From NCBI GenBank assembly GCA_030374805.1, contig JARGSG010000028.1, forward strand, positions 310,001-374,000: a DNA stretch of 64,000 bases, in the 5' to 3' direction. A program made the translations under genes and the position numbers. The first letter of the stretch is position 1. Each line of letters begins with the position of its first letter. The stretch is from Gracilaria gracilis. Taxonomy: Eukaryota; Rhodophyta; Florideophyceae; Gracilariales; Gracilariaceae. The notes under the pieces are model-generated. The model saw only the letters and a program-made list of their open reading frames with translations, was not told where the DNA came from and did not search any database. Below, one piece after another: positions 25,896 to 36,012 of the stretch.

Positions 25896-27761
25896 ATGCC
25901 GAAGGCAAATAGAATTACGTCGATTGGCACCGACTCTCCTAAACGAGCCTCAAATCAACGTCAGCGATGGTTCAAACAACTACAGTTTATTCTGGGACCA
26001 AGGCTAGCAACCCGAAGAAACCTTTTGCTGCTCATTGCTTTGTTACAGGCTTCGATGATCATTATTCTTTCAAGGGTTCTGGCTGCTAAGACTCACTCTA
26101 TTGAAGAGCTTAATTCGTCTCTTACTAAATCTCCATGGACTCAGTACGGCACAGGGGAAGAAACCTTTGGGACTCCTCAGAAAGGAAGTGATATCGAGTT
26201 AACACCTGTAGATACATCGAAAACACAATCTGGAAGTTGGATCCGAAGGCGTTTTGGTCTTTTTGGGACTCCGCAGGCATGCATACCTCAACCATGCTCG
26301 ATCGATCATTGGTCCCCCTTAGAGGAGGCCTGCTTTTACCGTGATGATCACGTCAAAGACCGTCGTGGCCACAATGCTACGGTCTGGAGTCTGATACAAA
26401 ATGAATGGTACTATACTGAGACGAGCGATTTCGCGTGCCCTGCTGTCGTTTGTCGGAAACAATGGCTGAGAGAGTTCAATGTCACGGGAAATATCGCTCA
26501 CACCGTACTTGATAACCATTACAAGAATGATACGGAGTGGGAGCTCGTTAATGTTGTCATTGGAAATACGTACGTGCGTGTTAATCCCTTTTGGGGACTG
26601 GAGTACAAACTGAATGGTTTTGTATCTCTTAAGAAACAGGGCGATGGTGATGCTGAGACTTCAACAGTGGCTAATAAGAAAGCATCAATAACTTTGCGTC
26701 GGGGTTTTACGCAGAAGTTTTGTGATGTTGCTCTAGATGACAATATTCTACCCGATGACGATCCCATTTATGTTATCGTGCCGTACACAGGGCGTCCTGA
26801 CATGCTTCGGAAATTCTTTGTCAATGTGAGAGGTTTGCTCGATGAAGGAGTCAATGTGCGAGTTGTATTATCGATTTTCGGTGGTGAACTCCATGTCCAA
26901 GGGGCCCAACTTCTCCTAAATCAACTTGATCTTAATATAACTGTTGGAAGTTTGTCCGACGGAAACATCATTCAGATAGTCGAAAGCCAAGGGGATATAA
27001 GAGGTAACTTCTCTAGGTCTGAAGCCCTCTCTGAAGGAACGAACCATGTTCCACCTGAGGGCTTAATCTTCTTTTGCGATGTTGACGTTGAAATTCGCAA
27101 AGAGTTCTTTGACAACTGCAGGTACAACACGGAGAAAGAACACCAGGTATACTACCCACTTTTGTACAGCCTTTACCCATACGGGATGACAATATCCAAA
27201 GAACACGGCTATTGGCGAAGCGGCGCATACGGAATGCTATGTGTGTATAATAGGGATTTCAAAAATATGAACGCATGGAGTACCGAACGCAAACGAAAGG
27301 CTTATATGGGATGGGGCGGGGAAGACGTCGCCTTGTATAGCGAGTTTGCGAACGTTTGGCAGTATACTATATTTCGATCAGTAGAGCCGAACCTGTTACA
27401 CCGATGGCATCCGCAGGTATGTGACTTCAATATCAACATAGCAGCATGCCTCAACACAGTTTTCGAAAATCTTGGAACCCAAACTTTCTTAGCTTCAGTG
27501 ATATCTAATCACGGGGTGGATATCCGGAAAGAAACATACATTCCTGTACCTATCAATTTTGAGGAATACAAGAATGACACAGGTGGAGGTATTCACCGAA
27601 AGTTCGAGATTCCACTTCCTGAGTCTGGGTCAGATGGTGCAAGAGTGAAACAATTAGAGTCTTTCTTCATTACTGGCATCCAAAAATCAAAACGAGACGA
27701 GATGCTTCGATATCTTTCGGAAAAGGCAGTGGAGGTTCTTGAGAAGGCAACGGCAGAATGA
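25896..27761 (+). CDS. Chondroitin N-acetylgalactosaminyltransferase-like glycosyltransferase (GT7)
   Basis: 621-residue type II Golgi-like protein: basic cytosolic start, transmembrane helix at about 43-63, a low-complexity stem, then a lumenal catalytic domain. The C-terminal half matches the CHGN family (chondroitin synthase and GalNAc transferases): FFCDVDVEIRKEF with the DxD metal site near residue 396, VYYPLLYSLYPYG, GYWRSGAYGMLCVYNRDF, GWGGEDVALYSEF with the catalytic-type GGED near 476, and EPNLLHRWHPQVCD. Conserved Cys residues in the stem suggest disulfides. In animals these enzymes add beta-1,4 sugars to glycosaminoglycans. In an alga the product could be a sulfated or branched wall polysaccharide; acceptor and donor cannot be read from sequence. 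Confidence 0.87.
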   Translation: MPKANRITSIGTDSPKRASNQRQRWFKQLQFILGPRLATRRNLLLLIALLQASMIIILSRVLAAKTHSIEELNSSLTKSPWTQYGTGEETFGTPQKGSDIELTPVDTSKTQSGSWIRRRFGLFGTPQACIPQPCSIDHWSPLEEACFYRDDHVKDRRGHNATVWSLIQNEWYYTETSDFACPAVVCRKQWLREFNVTGNIAHTVLDNHYKNDTEWELVNVVIGNTYVRVNPFWGLEYKLNGFVSLKKQGDGDAETSTVANKKASITLRRGFTQKFCDVALDDNILPDDDPIYVIVPYTGRPDMLRKFFVNVRGLLDEGVNVRVVLSIFGGELHVQGAQLLLNQLDLNITVGSLSDGNIIQIVESQGDIRGNFSRSEALSEGTNHVPPEGLIFFCDVDVEIRKEFFDNCRYNTEKEHQVYYPLLYSLYPYGMTISKEHGYWRSGAYGMLCVYNRDFKNMNAWSTERKRKAYMGWGGEDVALYSEFANVWQYTIFRSVEPNLLHRWHPQVCDFNINIAACLNTVFENLGTQTFLASVISNHGVDIRKETYIPVPINFEEYKNDTGGGIHRKFEIPLPESGSDGARVKQLESFFITGIQKSKRDEMLRYLSEKAVEVLEKATAE

Positions 27762-28328
27762 CGGAAATGGCATTCGGTGTACTGCAAGAAGTGTGGACTA
27801 CTTATTTCGAACGATGAAGACAACGCTTTGGACTAGATTCGGGAAGGTTGCAAATAGCCTACGGGGATTGTTGGGATCTAATTATCTCAGCAACTGATAG
27901 CCCTTTCACCCGCAGTTGGAAGGATGTTTTGACATTGCATTTGCTTGAAGTTCTGTCTCGGTGTGAGACTCTCAGATGCACAACTGTACTAAACCACAGT
28001 TGCATAGATAAGTGATGGCGACGGGAAAGGCCAGTATCGGTTTTCGATTGATTCAGGTGCATTGGTTGACGCAGGCATGTTTGTCTTTGTATCTATCGTG
28101 GACTGGAGGCACTGTTTGCAATTCCATAACTGCCCACACAATATTCTGCACATTGAGAGTGTCGAAGATGACAATTACGCATGGGAATACACATCCATGT
28201 TTCGACTGTTTGTCGACCTGTATCATGCATGCATGCATAGCCCTTTTTACGTCAAGCAACTGCAATAGATAAGATATCCATTCAGGGCCGAGTCTGGATT
28301 CGTTTCAAGCTCTTTATACTGTAAATTG
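27762..28328. other. Convergent spacer, no gene seen
   Basis: About 570 bp between the 3' ends of the GT7-type and KIN17 genes. A short CATG repeat lies near 28223-28240. Open frames are short and overlap each other on both strands. Confidence 0.4.
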
Positions 28329-29507
28329 TTAGGCCGCTCGAGAGACTGCCTCATACTCTATCCCTGAAAGCTCTTCATTCGTGTCAAGAAGCTCAACGCG
28401 AACGCTGAACTTGTCTATATCTATTGACCTCACTACTGCTTTCTTGCCCCGGTATCTACCACGTAAAAGGTAAACAACACCCCCTGGTTTGGGAATAACG
28501 GTCTCGAGGTCGTCTTGGTCCAATTCAAGAACCGTTCCAGATTCTGCCAATTGTACTCGGGCCCCGAAGCCATCAATAATCTTCACAACTCGTCCTTTCT
28601 TTCCGACAAACGCCCCGCCGCCAAGATTCGTGTTGGTGATCTTAACAAGGGTATCTATATGAAGCCATGGAACATCAGCTCCTGTGTTCGGTGCATGATT
28701 TTCATCGTCTGTCTCGCTTTCCTCGGCTTTAAAACTCTTAGGTTCGGCTTCCTCAAATCCAGTCCATCTCCCTGATCGTATTCGTTTTTTCTTCGATGAG
28801 GATTCGGCTTCGTCTGTTCTTGAGAAAAAGCGGGACTCAATAGCATTTGGGGGTGTATCGGCAACTTTCCGTTTTCCAACCTTTTTCGACAAGGCAATGC
28901 TTACGGGTTTTGCATCCACAACGTCAGATTCTCCATCCTCAGTTGGTTTTCTGCGGGTTCCTCCGGTGGTTTTAGCACGACTGACTTGGTTACGCAGAAG
29001 GATAGCGGCTCTTTCTTCACTTTCCAGGGTATGGGAACGCATTTCCTTGGCCCTTCGTTCTTTTTCGAAGTTTTCTCTGGCAAGATATGCCACCCACCAA
29101 CCGTCTTCTCTATCTTCCACACGGCAGTGGCCCTCTTTCCCCAGTTCTTTTATAAAGGCGGTGAGAGTGGTCCATTTCGTAGCGTTCATGTGTACATGGT
29201 CTCGGTCCTTAATGCACTCCTGATAAACGGTGTTCGCATGGACAAAGTTTGTGCCATACCTTTGCCGTAACACAACCAGGAACTCTTTTCGAAACGTTTC
29301 AGAGAACCGGTTTATGTACTCCGACGGGTTCTCTGCAAACATTGTGAGTTGGCGCTGATGTCCAGCACTCTTTGTATGGCACTTGAAACCGTTCTCATCT
29401 CTGCACTGCTTCTCACACATTTGGCAGTACCATCTTAAGCGTCCAAGACCCTTCGCTTTAATCCGTTTAGATATTGCCTTGGCAGTCAAGAAACCATCGT
29501 TTCCCAT
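28329..29507 (-). CDS. KIN17: KIN17 DNA/RNA-binding protein
   Basis: Nuclear protein tied to DNA repair and splicing. From the ATG at 29507 the 392 residues open FLTAKAISKRIKAKGLGRLR exactly as the family does, which fixes the start; the frame reaches 7 codons upstream only to a TTG. A C2H2 zinc finger follows (YCQMCEKQC, then FKCHTKSAGH), then the winged-helix domain (FRKEFLVVLRQRYGTNFVHA; GKEGHCRVEDREDGWWVAYL), a charged linker, and two C-terminal SH3-like modules including a KOW motif (GKKGRVVKIIDGFGARVQL; LRGRYRGKKAVVRSI). Length is typical. It is divergent from IleRS across about 650 bp. Confidence 0.95.
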   Translation of the reverse strand: MGNDGFLTAKAISKRIKAKGLGRLRWYCQMCEKQCRDENGFKCHTKSAGHQRQLTMFAENPSEYINRFSETFRKEFLVVLRQRYGTNFVHANTVYQECIKDRDHVHMNATKWTTLTAFIKELGKEGHCRVEDREDGWWVAYLARENFEKERRAKEMRSHTLESEERAAILLRNQVSRAKTTGGTRRKPTEDGESDVVDAKPVSIALSKKVGKRKVADTPPNAIESRFFSRTDEAESSSKKKRIRSGRWTGFEEAEPKSFKAEESETDDENHAPNTGADVPWLHIDTLVKITNTNLGGGAFVGKKGRVVKIIDGFGARVQLAESGTVLELDQDDLETVIPKPGGVVYLLRGRYRGKKAVVRSIDIDKFSVRVELLDTNEELSGIEYEAVSRAA

Positions 29508-30155
29508 TCTCGCTACACCAAAATTCAAGACCTCTTCAAAAGTTTCCTTCTACTGCTCTCGATGGCTTCTTCAGATTTTGAGCATATGAAGCTCAGTGAC
29601 GGGTATAGTACGTGAACTTTCAATCTGGGAATCGAATTAGGCAAGAAATATGCTGAAGTGCAACAAGGATGGTTCGTCTAGCTCGGGGGTTGCATTACTT
29701 GCAAACTTCAGACATTCAGGTTTCGTTGGGCGGCTCGCAAAATCCTATAGAGCAAGTTCTTCTTTCAAGCTGAACTTCAGATTAGATGCGGTAGTTGGAA
29801 GACTGACTTCGATATCAAACGCCATTGCGTCCTTCGTTCCAGGATATGTTTTCGAACGTCTGATGTGGAGTCTGCATGCATGGAGACAAGAAAACGGAGT
29901 TGTTAAAAAAAAAAACTTAATTAAATCACTTCTGGCGTAGCATTTCGCTTGGCATCGTCATCTTGTGTGAGATCATTCGTCGAGCTCGTCGTTATCCTCC
30001 TCACCGTCTGGGATCAACGCTCATGATCAATTCTTATTGATACTGCGTACCCTTTCACAGCTTAAATCTTGGAATCCTCTTTGGCTAGGTCTTAAAGGAA
30101 GTTCGGTTCTTCAATGTGAAAGAGTACAAAGTCTGTCACTAACAATATCATCGAC
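29508..30155. other. Divergent promoter region KIN17/IleRS
   Basis: About 650 bp. A 96-codon plus-strand frame at 29650-29940 starts with ATG but has no recognisable domain and no sign of being a gene. A poly-A tract lies near 29905. I see no RNA gene. Confidence 0.4.
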
Positions 30156-33100
30156 ATGGACCGCATTGCTTTCGTTAGCGCATGGCAAGGTGCGGCGTTG
30201 GCTGCATCAAGATGGGGCGTACCTTTAGCGAGAAGGCAATCAAAGCTTTTCCCAAGTCATTTAAACCATGCTCGCTCCCGCCGAGTTACAACTGCGTCTG
30301 TGGCAACAACAGCGGAAGAAGCTGGAAAGAAACAGACCCGAAAACGCAGTCAGGATACTAGCCCGTACTCTGCGACAGTGAATCTCCCGCAGACTACCTT
30401 CGAGCAAAGAGCGAATTCCACGAAGAAAGAACCTCAGATTCAGCAATTTTGGAGCGACAAGTCGGTTTACGAGCGGCTTTCGCGCGAGAATCCCGGAGAG
30501 GCATTCATTTTACATGATGGACCTCCATTTGCGAACGGACCACTGCATTGCGGGCATGCTCTCAACAAGATTTTGAAAGACATCATAAACAAGTATCAGC
30601 TCATGAAAGGAAGGAAGGCTGTTTTCGTTCCAGGATGGGATACTCATGGATTACCGATAGAACTCAAAGTGTTGCAAAGTTTAAAGGGAAGTGAGAGAAA
30701 GAATCTCACACCAGTCGATTTACGGAAGAAGGCACGCTCTTTCGCTCTTAAGACTGTAGAGAACCATATCACAGGTATGAAGCGGTTTGGAGTTTGGGGG
30801 GATTGGGATGAACCCTACTTGACCTTAACTCCAGAATACGAGGCTGCCCAAATGGAGGTATTTGGAATAATGTACGACAAGGGTTATGTATTCCGTGGAA
30901 AGAAGCCAGTCCACTGGTCTCCTTCAAGTCGCACTGCTTTAGCAGAAGCAGAGTTGGAATATCCGGAAGGACATACATCGCGAAGTTGTTACTGTGCCTT
31001 TCAAGCTGTAAAGGCTCCAAAAGGTGGCCCCAAATCCATCTCAGAAGCGATATCCTCGTCCGGCGGCCTTGCTTTGTCGATTTGGACTACTACGCCATGG
31101 ACAATACCAGCAAATCGTGCTGTTGCGATCAATGCTGGATTGGAATACGCTTTAGTGACGGGCCTTCATCCCAAGCAACCGGGTTTAGCAGTTGTGGTTG
31201 CAAAGGATCTTGTTGAGGCCCTGTCGTCTAAACTCGAGAAGAACGACTGTGTTAAGGTTTTGTCTGTTGTAAAAGGTGAAGATATCATCGGCATAGAATA
31301 CAACCATCCGTTGGAGGAGAACAAAGTATGCAGGGTTGTCGAGGGCGGTGATTATATTACAACCGATACCGGAACAGGACTCGTACATACAGCGCCTGGC
31401 CATGGACAGGAAGATTACCAAACGGGGCTCCGAGAGGGTCTCGATATAGTTTCTCCTGTTAACGACGCTGGGAGGTTCACCGAAGAAGCAGCTAATGGCC
31501 GTTTTACAGGCCTCTCAGTGCTTGGTGAAGGAAATCAGGCTGTACTAGATGCTCTAAACGATTCTGACGTTCTTCTTTTGGAGGAAAAGTATCCTCACAA
31601 GTATCCCTATGACTGGCGAACAAAGAAGCCCACAATTTTCCGCGCCACTGAGCAATGGTTTATCTCGATCGACCCATTTCGCGAGGATGTCCTCAAAGCA
31701 ATAGAAAACGTCGAATGGTTTCCAGCTACGGGGATTAAGAGAATAAGGGGCATGGTAGAAGGGCGGGGCGATTGGTGCATCTCAAGACAAAGAGCGTGGG
31801 GGGTTCCGATTCCTGTATTCTATGACGACACCACAGGTACAGCATTAATGTCTCAGGAGATCGTGAAACATGTTAAGGATATAATCCACGAACGTGGCAC
31901 AGATGCATGGTGGGAATTGGAAGCAGATGAACTACTCCCTGACAAATACAGAGGCCGCAACCTACGAAAGGGGCGTGATACAATGGATGTTTGGTTTGAT
32001 TCTGGCTCGTCTTGGGCTGCTGTAGCTTCGCAGAGAACATCATTATCATACCCTGTTGACTTGTACTTGGAAGGGAGCGACCAACACAGGGGATGGTTTC
32101 AAAGTTCTATACTTACATCTGTTGCCACAATGGAAAAGGCACCTTACAAGAAGGTTCTTACACACGGCTTCGTCCTAGACGAAAAGGGAATCAAGATGAG
32201 CAAGAGCGTTGGGAATGTTGTCGACCCTCTAAAGGTCATCTCTGGAGGTAACAACAAGAAGAAAGAGCCTCCGTATGGAAGTGATGTGCTCCGCTTGTGG
32301 GTGTCCTCTGTTGACTACAGTTCCGACATCATGATTGGGCCTTCCATTCTGAAGCAAGTGGCTGATGTATACAAGAAACTTAGGAACACTCTGAGATATA
32401 TGCTTGGGAACATCCATGATTTCAACCCTAGTGAACACGAGGTTTCATATGACTCTTTGCCTTCTTTGGACAGATACATTTTGTCAAGGATGATGTCTCT
32501 CACCGACGAAGTGGAAGCAGCCTATGATTCGTTTTCATTTTTCAAGGTGTATCAAGCTCTTCAAAGGTTTGCTGTTGTTGACCTATCAAACTTTTATCTG
32601 GACATTGCCAAAGACCGCTTGTATGTTTCGGCCCCAGATTCTTTCAGACGACGGTCGTGTCAAACAGTAATTGCATCGGTGCTCGAGAACTATGCCCGTG
32701 CTTTGGCTCCCATAGTTTCACACACTGCTGAAGATCTTTGGCAAAACATGCCATATGCTCCAAAATCTATGAATTCTCGTTTCCCAGAAGCCTTATCTGT
32801 GTACGAAGCTGGATGGTTTGAGCGCCGACCAGAATGGGTAGACATTGATACAACAGTCATGGATGACTGGGCAGTCGTACTGGAAGCTCGAGACGCCGTG
32901 AATAAAGTGCTCGAGGCTGCGCGAGCAGCCAAGACTCTTGGAGCGTCAATGGAAGCCTCCGTGAAGATCTTTGCCGCAGACCCAGGAGATGCTGCTACCT
33001 TGCAGAAGATGGTGGCATGCCCCAATGATGTGGATAGTCTGAAGCGAGCATTTATTGTTTCCAATGTTGAAGTGACTTCGAGTGCCGAATTGGTTACGCA

Positions 33101-33314
33101 GTGTGCACACGTGAACGCAGATGGGAACAATGAGAAGTTGCGCTTTGTTGTAGGAATAGATAAGACTCTAGCTCCAAAATGCGATAGGTGTTGGCACTAC
33201 GACAATACTGTGGGGGTACATCTCGGTCACCCCTTGCTTTGCAGTCGATGCAATGAAGCGGTAGTTGAGATGGGCATTGCATCGCTACCTACAGAACAAT
33301 CAGAAGCCGTTTAA
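30156..33314 (+). CDS. Isoleucyl-tRNA synthetase, bacterial/organelle type
   Basis: 1052-residue class I synthetase charging tRNA-Ile in plastid and/or mitochondrion. The N-terminal 70 residues are basic and Ser/Ala-rich, like a targeting peptide. Catalytic signatures: FANGPLHCGHALNKILKDI (HIGH motif, here HCGH), GWDTHGLPIE, the CP1 editing domain (WTTTPWTIPANRAVAI; GTGLVHTAPGHGQEDY), the ISRQRAWGVPIPVF block, and KGIKMSKSVGNVVDP (KMSKS motif). The C-terminus carries a zinc-binding unit, CDRCWHY then CSRCNEAV, found in the bacterial form and absent from the cytosolic enzyme. The first ATG is used. It is the only aminoacyl-tRNA synthetase in the window. Confidence 0.95.
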   Translation: MDRIAFVSAWQGAALAASRWGVPLARRQSKLFPSHLNHARSRRVTTASVATTAEEAGKKQTRKRSQDTSPYSATVNLPQTTFEQRANSTKKEPQIQQFWSDKSVYERLSRENPGEAFILHDGPPFANGPLHCGHALNKILKDIINKYQLMKGRKAVFVPGWDTHGLPIELKVLQSLKGSERKNLTPVDLRKKARSFALKTVENHITGMKRFGVWGDWDEPYLTLTPEYEAAQMEVFGIMYDKGYVFRGKKPVHWSPSSRTALAEAELEYPEGHTSRSCYCAFQAVKAPKGGPKSISEAISSSGGLALSIWTTTPWTIPANRAVAINAGLEYALVTGLHPKQPGLAVVVAKDLVEALSSKLEKNDCVKVLSVVKGEDIIGIEYNHPLEENKVCRVVEGGDYITTDTGTGLVHTAPGHGQEDYQTGLREGLDIVSPVNDAGRFTEEAANGRFTGLSVLGEGNQAVLDALNDSDVLLLEEKYPHKYPYDWRTKKPTIFRATEQWFISIDPFREDVLKAIENVEWFPATGIKRIRGMVEGRGDWCISRQRAWGVPIPVFYDDTTGTALMSQEIVKHVKDIIHERGTDAWWELEADELLPDKYRGRNLRKGRDTMDVWFDSGSSWAAVASQRTSLSYPVDLYLEGSDQHRGWFQSSILTSVATMEKAPYKKVLTHGFVLDEKGIKMSKSVGNVVDPLKVISGGNNKKKEPPYGSDVLRLWVSSVDYSSDIMIGPSILKQVADVYKKLRNTLRYMLGNIHDFNPSEHEVSYDSLPSLDRYILSRMMSLTDEVEAAYDSFSFFKVYQALQRFAVVDLSNFYLDIAKDRLYVSAPDSFRRRSCQTVIASVLENYARALAPIVSHTAEDLWQNMPYAPKSMNSRFPEALSVYEAGWFERRPEWVDIDTTVMDDWAVVLEARDAVNKVLEAARAAKTLGASMEASVKIFAADPGDAATLQKMVACPNDVDSLKRAFIVSNVEVTSSAELVTQCAHVNADGNNEKLRFVVGIDKTLAPKCDRCWHYDNTVGVHLGHPLLCSRCNEAVVEMGIASLPTEQSEAV

Positions 33315-33410
33315 CGCTTAAAATGTAAAGGAAGGGCGCATGAGCTATTCGACAAAGGCCAGGACTTGATACTACCTCTCAGGGAATGTTGCAGATAGAC
33401 GCGAAGCGCT

Positions 33411-33803
33411 TTACTTAGCGACGGCAGCAGCCACTTCAGATGTGGCACCAGGTTCAACCAATGCTGGTAGAATAAAAGACGAAGTACAAATGCGAACGAA
33501 TGCGATGAGGACGCAGGCATGATGAAGTTTTCATGAGTTAGTGAACTCTGTTTTTTGGTATGAAACACGCCAGCATGCCGCATCGCAAAGCTTTGCTCGT
33601 AGGCGGGAGCGAATGCAGTGAATGAAGCACTTACTTCTTTGGACGATCTTTCCCTTATCCCAGTCACCCTTGATCATAGCATAGCCGGCACGATTGAGAA
33701 CTTGCGCGCGGATCGGTTCCTTTAAGGCTTGGCGAACAAGTTCTGCGCATGTAGTGGAGTATTTCAGGTAGGTCATACCCGCCGCGCGCCAGTACTGCAC
33801 CAT
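33411..33803 (-). CDS. Mitochondrial ATP synthase F1 epsilon subunit, two exons
   Basis: Small stalk subunit of the mitochondrial F1 motor. Exon 1 is 33803-33635 and reads MVQYWRAAGMTYLKYSTTCA, the hallmark start of the eukaryotic epsilon subunit, then LVRQALKEP and GDWDKGKIVQR. A GTAAGTGC donor opens a 171-bp intron (33634-33464) that ends CTACCAG. Exon 2 is 33463-33411 and gives TLVEPGATSEVAAAVAK and a stop. Phases agree (169 + 53 nt, 73 residues), and the length fits plant and animal homologues. Without splicing the frame runs on into 34 unrelated residues. It is convergent with IleRS, about 100 bp away. Confidence 0.9.
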
Positions 33804-34506
33804 TATGAAGAGGATCGAGATGCTCGGAGACGGTAATCAGCTGTGAAAGGACTGAAGGGGTCCGAGGTTGAGAACTGAAAGGAATGGCGATGATAATCGA
33901 CAAGATGATGGCTTCGTGATCAGAGGCGGAAGAGCATCGAATCGGAAGCGGGAGAGCAACAGTAAGATATGACCTTCAAAATGAGGCAAGGAGAGGACCG
34001 ACGTGAAGGGTGAGAAAGTTGAAAGTGTGATTGTGGCTTCTTCTAGTAGTGCATCAAAGTGATGGGTGGCCCTATGTACTGATTAAATATAACAGTTAAA
34101 TAAATTATGCGTATCCCATTGCTCTGAAAAATTGCATGACGAAGTAAGGCGCCGAAAGTGTGAGCCTGGGCTGTTCTTTTTGGGGAGTTCTGGATGTAAC
34201 GCTACTGTATGGATACCCTTGTACCTGTAGGTATGGAACAACTCTGCAGTTGACTCCGCAGAAAGCACGGAGGGTTTATCTACTCTTCACCTCCTAGCTA
34301 GAGAGGAGTCACTCTACGAATTAGCATCTCTCTTTCGTTCTTGGTAATTCAAGTTTTTGAGTCTTCTGTTCATCATGGTCATCATCATGATGAGAAAAAT
34401 GACGTGAATGTAAGAAGCATAATCTGAAAAAGTACACTCGAGTCGCGTCCATTTAGCCTGACTAAGTGCTCACACAAAACTGCAGGTCGATTGGTTGTTG
34501 CATGAG
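33804..34506. other. Divergent spacer ATP synthase epsilon/ceramidase-like
   Basis: About 700 bp. A variant of the recurrent element, TACCCTTGTACC followed by TGTAGGTA, lies near 34214-34233. CAT/ATG-rich repeats occur near 34370-34395. No gene is recognised. Confidence 0.4.
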
Positions 34507-36012
34507 ATGAACCGTTCTGGTCAAAGAAGACTGTATCGAAAGCAAGAAAAGTCGATGAGAAAGGAGCTTTTCCTTCGCTGCAAACGTGATGCACTGTTCT
34601 TCTTTCGAAATCTGTGGGTGCGGAACAAAGTACTATTCTTTTCCACGGTAGCCGCCTTAGTTCTATGCCTTGTACTACTTAAGGGTCATAGTGCTGGCGA
34701 AGAAAATGGAGAAAGAACATGGACTATAAGCGTTTCGCGAGTTGATATCACCCCATCAGAAAAAGTTTGGCTTTCAGGCTTTGCATCTCGCAACCGGACA
34801 GCAGAAAGTATTCAGCCTTTAGATCCTGATTTCCCCCTCTTTGTCCGAGCCATAGCTATTCGCAACCAAACAGGCCGCGTAAAATCGCTACCACTCGTGA
34901 TTGTATCCCTAGACGTTATTGGCTTCGATCAAGAATTCTCTGCGACTATTTTGCGGGACGTGGAGAAGGAGTACGGAATTTCTCGAGATCGTCTCCGATT
35001 GTGTGCCACCCATACGCATTCCGGTCCAGTAGTGGGGAGAAATCTCGCCCCTCTTGTTCCCCCTAATGAGGTAGAGCATGAAAAGGTGCTGAGATACACA
35101 AGCTCGCTAACTCGAGCTGTACTAAAAGCCATAAGGGAATGCATCGAAGGTCGACAGGAAACTGTCTCTGTATCATTTTCCGAAGCCACAGTGCCACTCG
35201 CTACAAATCGACGCCAGGTGTTAGAGAAGGGGTTCCATGGAGAGAGAGGAACGACGGAGGATCAAGTTCCTGTTATGTGGTTTGCAAAAGGGAGTAGAAT
35301 TGTTGCGGGCGTATTCGGAGTGGCCGCACACGCGACAATTTTGACATCGAGCTACCGATATTCTGGAGATTACGCTGGCTACGCGGCGAAAAAGCTGGAG
35401 GAAGAGACTGGAGGGATGTGGTTCTTCCTTGCTGGATGCGGTGGTGACCAAAACATATACCCACGCGGAAGTCTGCAACTACTGCAACACCATGGATCAA
35501 ACTTGGTTAACAGTATTCTGCAAGTTGCTCACAGGGGAGGTACAGAGGTTAGCTCCGCGGCTGTTGCAACCGATGGATACACAAAGCTGTACTTTGCAAA
35601 GCGATACAGCGCATATGAGCTTTCCGTTCGCGGGCGATCCAAAAACGCTGTAGAAAGGCGTGCTGCGGATCTACTGCAGGCCGAGGGGATCGGTAGTGAT
35701 GGAAAGACTAAAGCAGTTTATCCGTTCCCACTCGGTGTATGGCGACTGGGTGATATTAAAATTGTGTTCATGGGAGGTGAGCCGACAGTAGGGTATTGCC
35801 ATGAGCTGAAGAAAGCTGGGGCCACGTGGATAGTCGGGTATTGCCAGGATGTTATGGGCTATGTCGGAACTGCCGACGTGATAAGAGAAGGCGGGAGGGA
35901 GGGAGGCGAACGAGCCGCGTGGTATTATGGTCTACCATCAGCTTGGTCGGTGGATACAGAACGTCGCATAATGAACGACGCATATTCGATGCTTACCAGT
36001 CTTAAGCTCTGA
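34507..36012 (+). CDS. Ceramidase-like membrane protein (neutral/alkaline ceramidase N-terminal domain)
   Basis: 501 residues from the ATG at 34507. A basic cytosolic start is followed by one transmembrane helix (KVLFFSTVAALVLCLVLL, about 50-68), so the catalytic part should be lumenal or outside. It matches PF04734: VSRVDITPSEKVWLSGFASR, LVIVSLDVIGFDQEF, LCATHTHSGP (zinc-binding HxH with the following Ser/Gly), VFGVAAHATIL (second metal His), FLAGCGGDQN (the catalytic Ser of ceramidase normally lies in this area) and VFMGGEPTVGY. The C-terminal immunoglobulin-like domain of full neutral ceramidases is missing and the total is well short of their about 700 residues. Bacterial single-domain relatives look similar. 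The substrate is unproven; another amide or ester hydrolase is possible. Confidence 0.8.
   Translation: MNRSGQRRLYRKQEKSMRKELFLRCKRDALFFFRNLWVRNKVLFFSTVAALVLCLVLLKGHSAGEENGERTWTISVSRVDITPSEKVWLSGFASRNRTAESIQPLDPDFPLFVRAIAIRNQTGRVKSLPLVIVSLDVIGFDQEFSATILRDVEKEYGISRDRLRLCATHTHSGPVVGRNLAPLVPPNEVEHEKVLRYTSSLTRAVLKAIRECIEGRQETVSVSFSEATVPLATNRRQVLEKGFHGERGTTEDQVPVMWFAKGSRIVAGVFGVAAHATILTSSYRYSGDYAGYAAKKLEEETGGMWFFLAGCGGDQNIYPRGSLQLLQHHGSNLVNSILQVAHRGGTEVSSAAVATDGYTKLYFAKRYSAYELSVRGRSKNAVERRAADLLQAEGIGSDGKTKAVYPFPLGVWRLGDIKIVFMGGEPTVGYCHELKKAGATWIVGYCQDVMGYVGTADVIREGGREGGERAAWYYGLPSAWSVDTERRIMNDAYSMLTSLKL

Noticed and set aside
29650-29940. 96-codon ATG frame between KIN17 and IleRS
   Set aside because: No domain; lies in a divergent promoter and ends at a poly-A tract. 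Kept only as a note.
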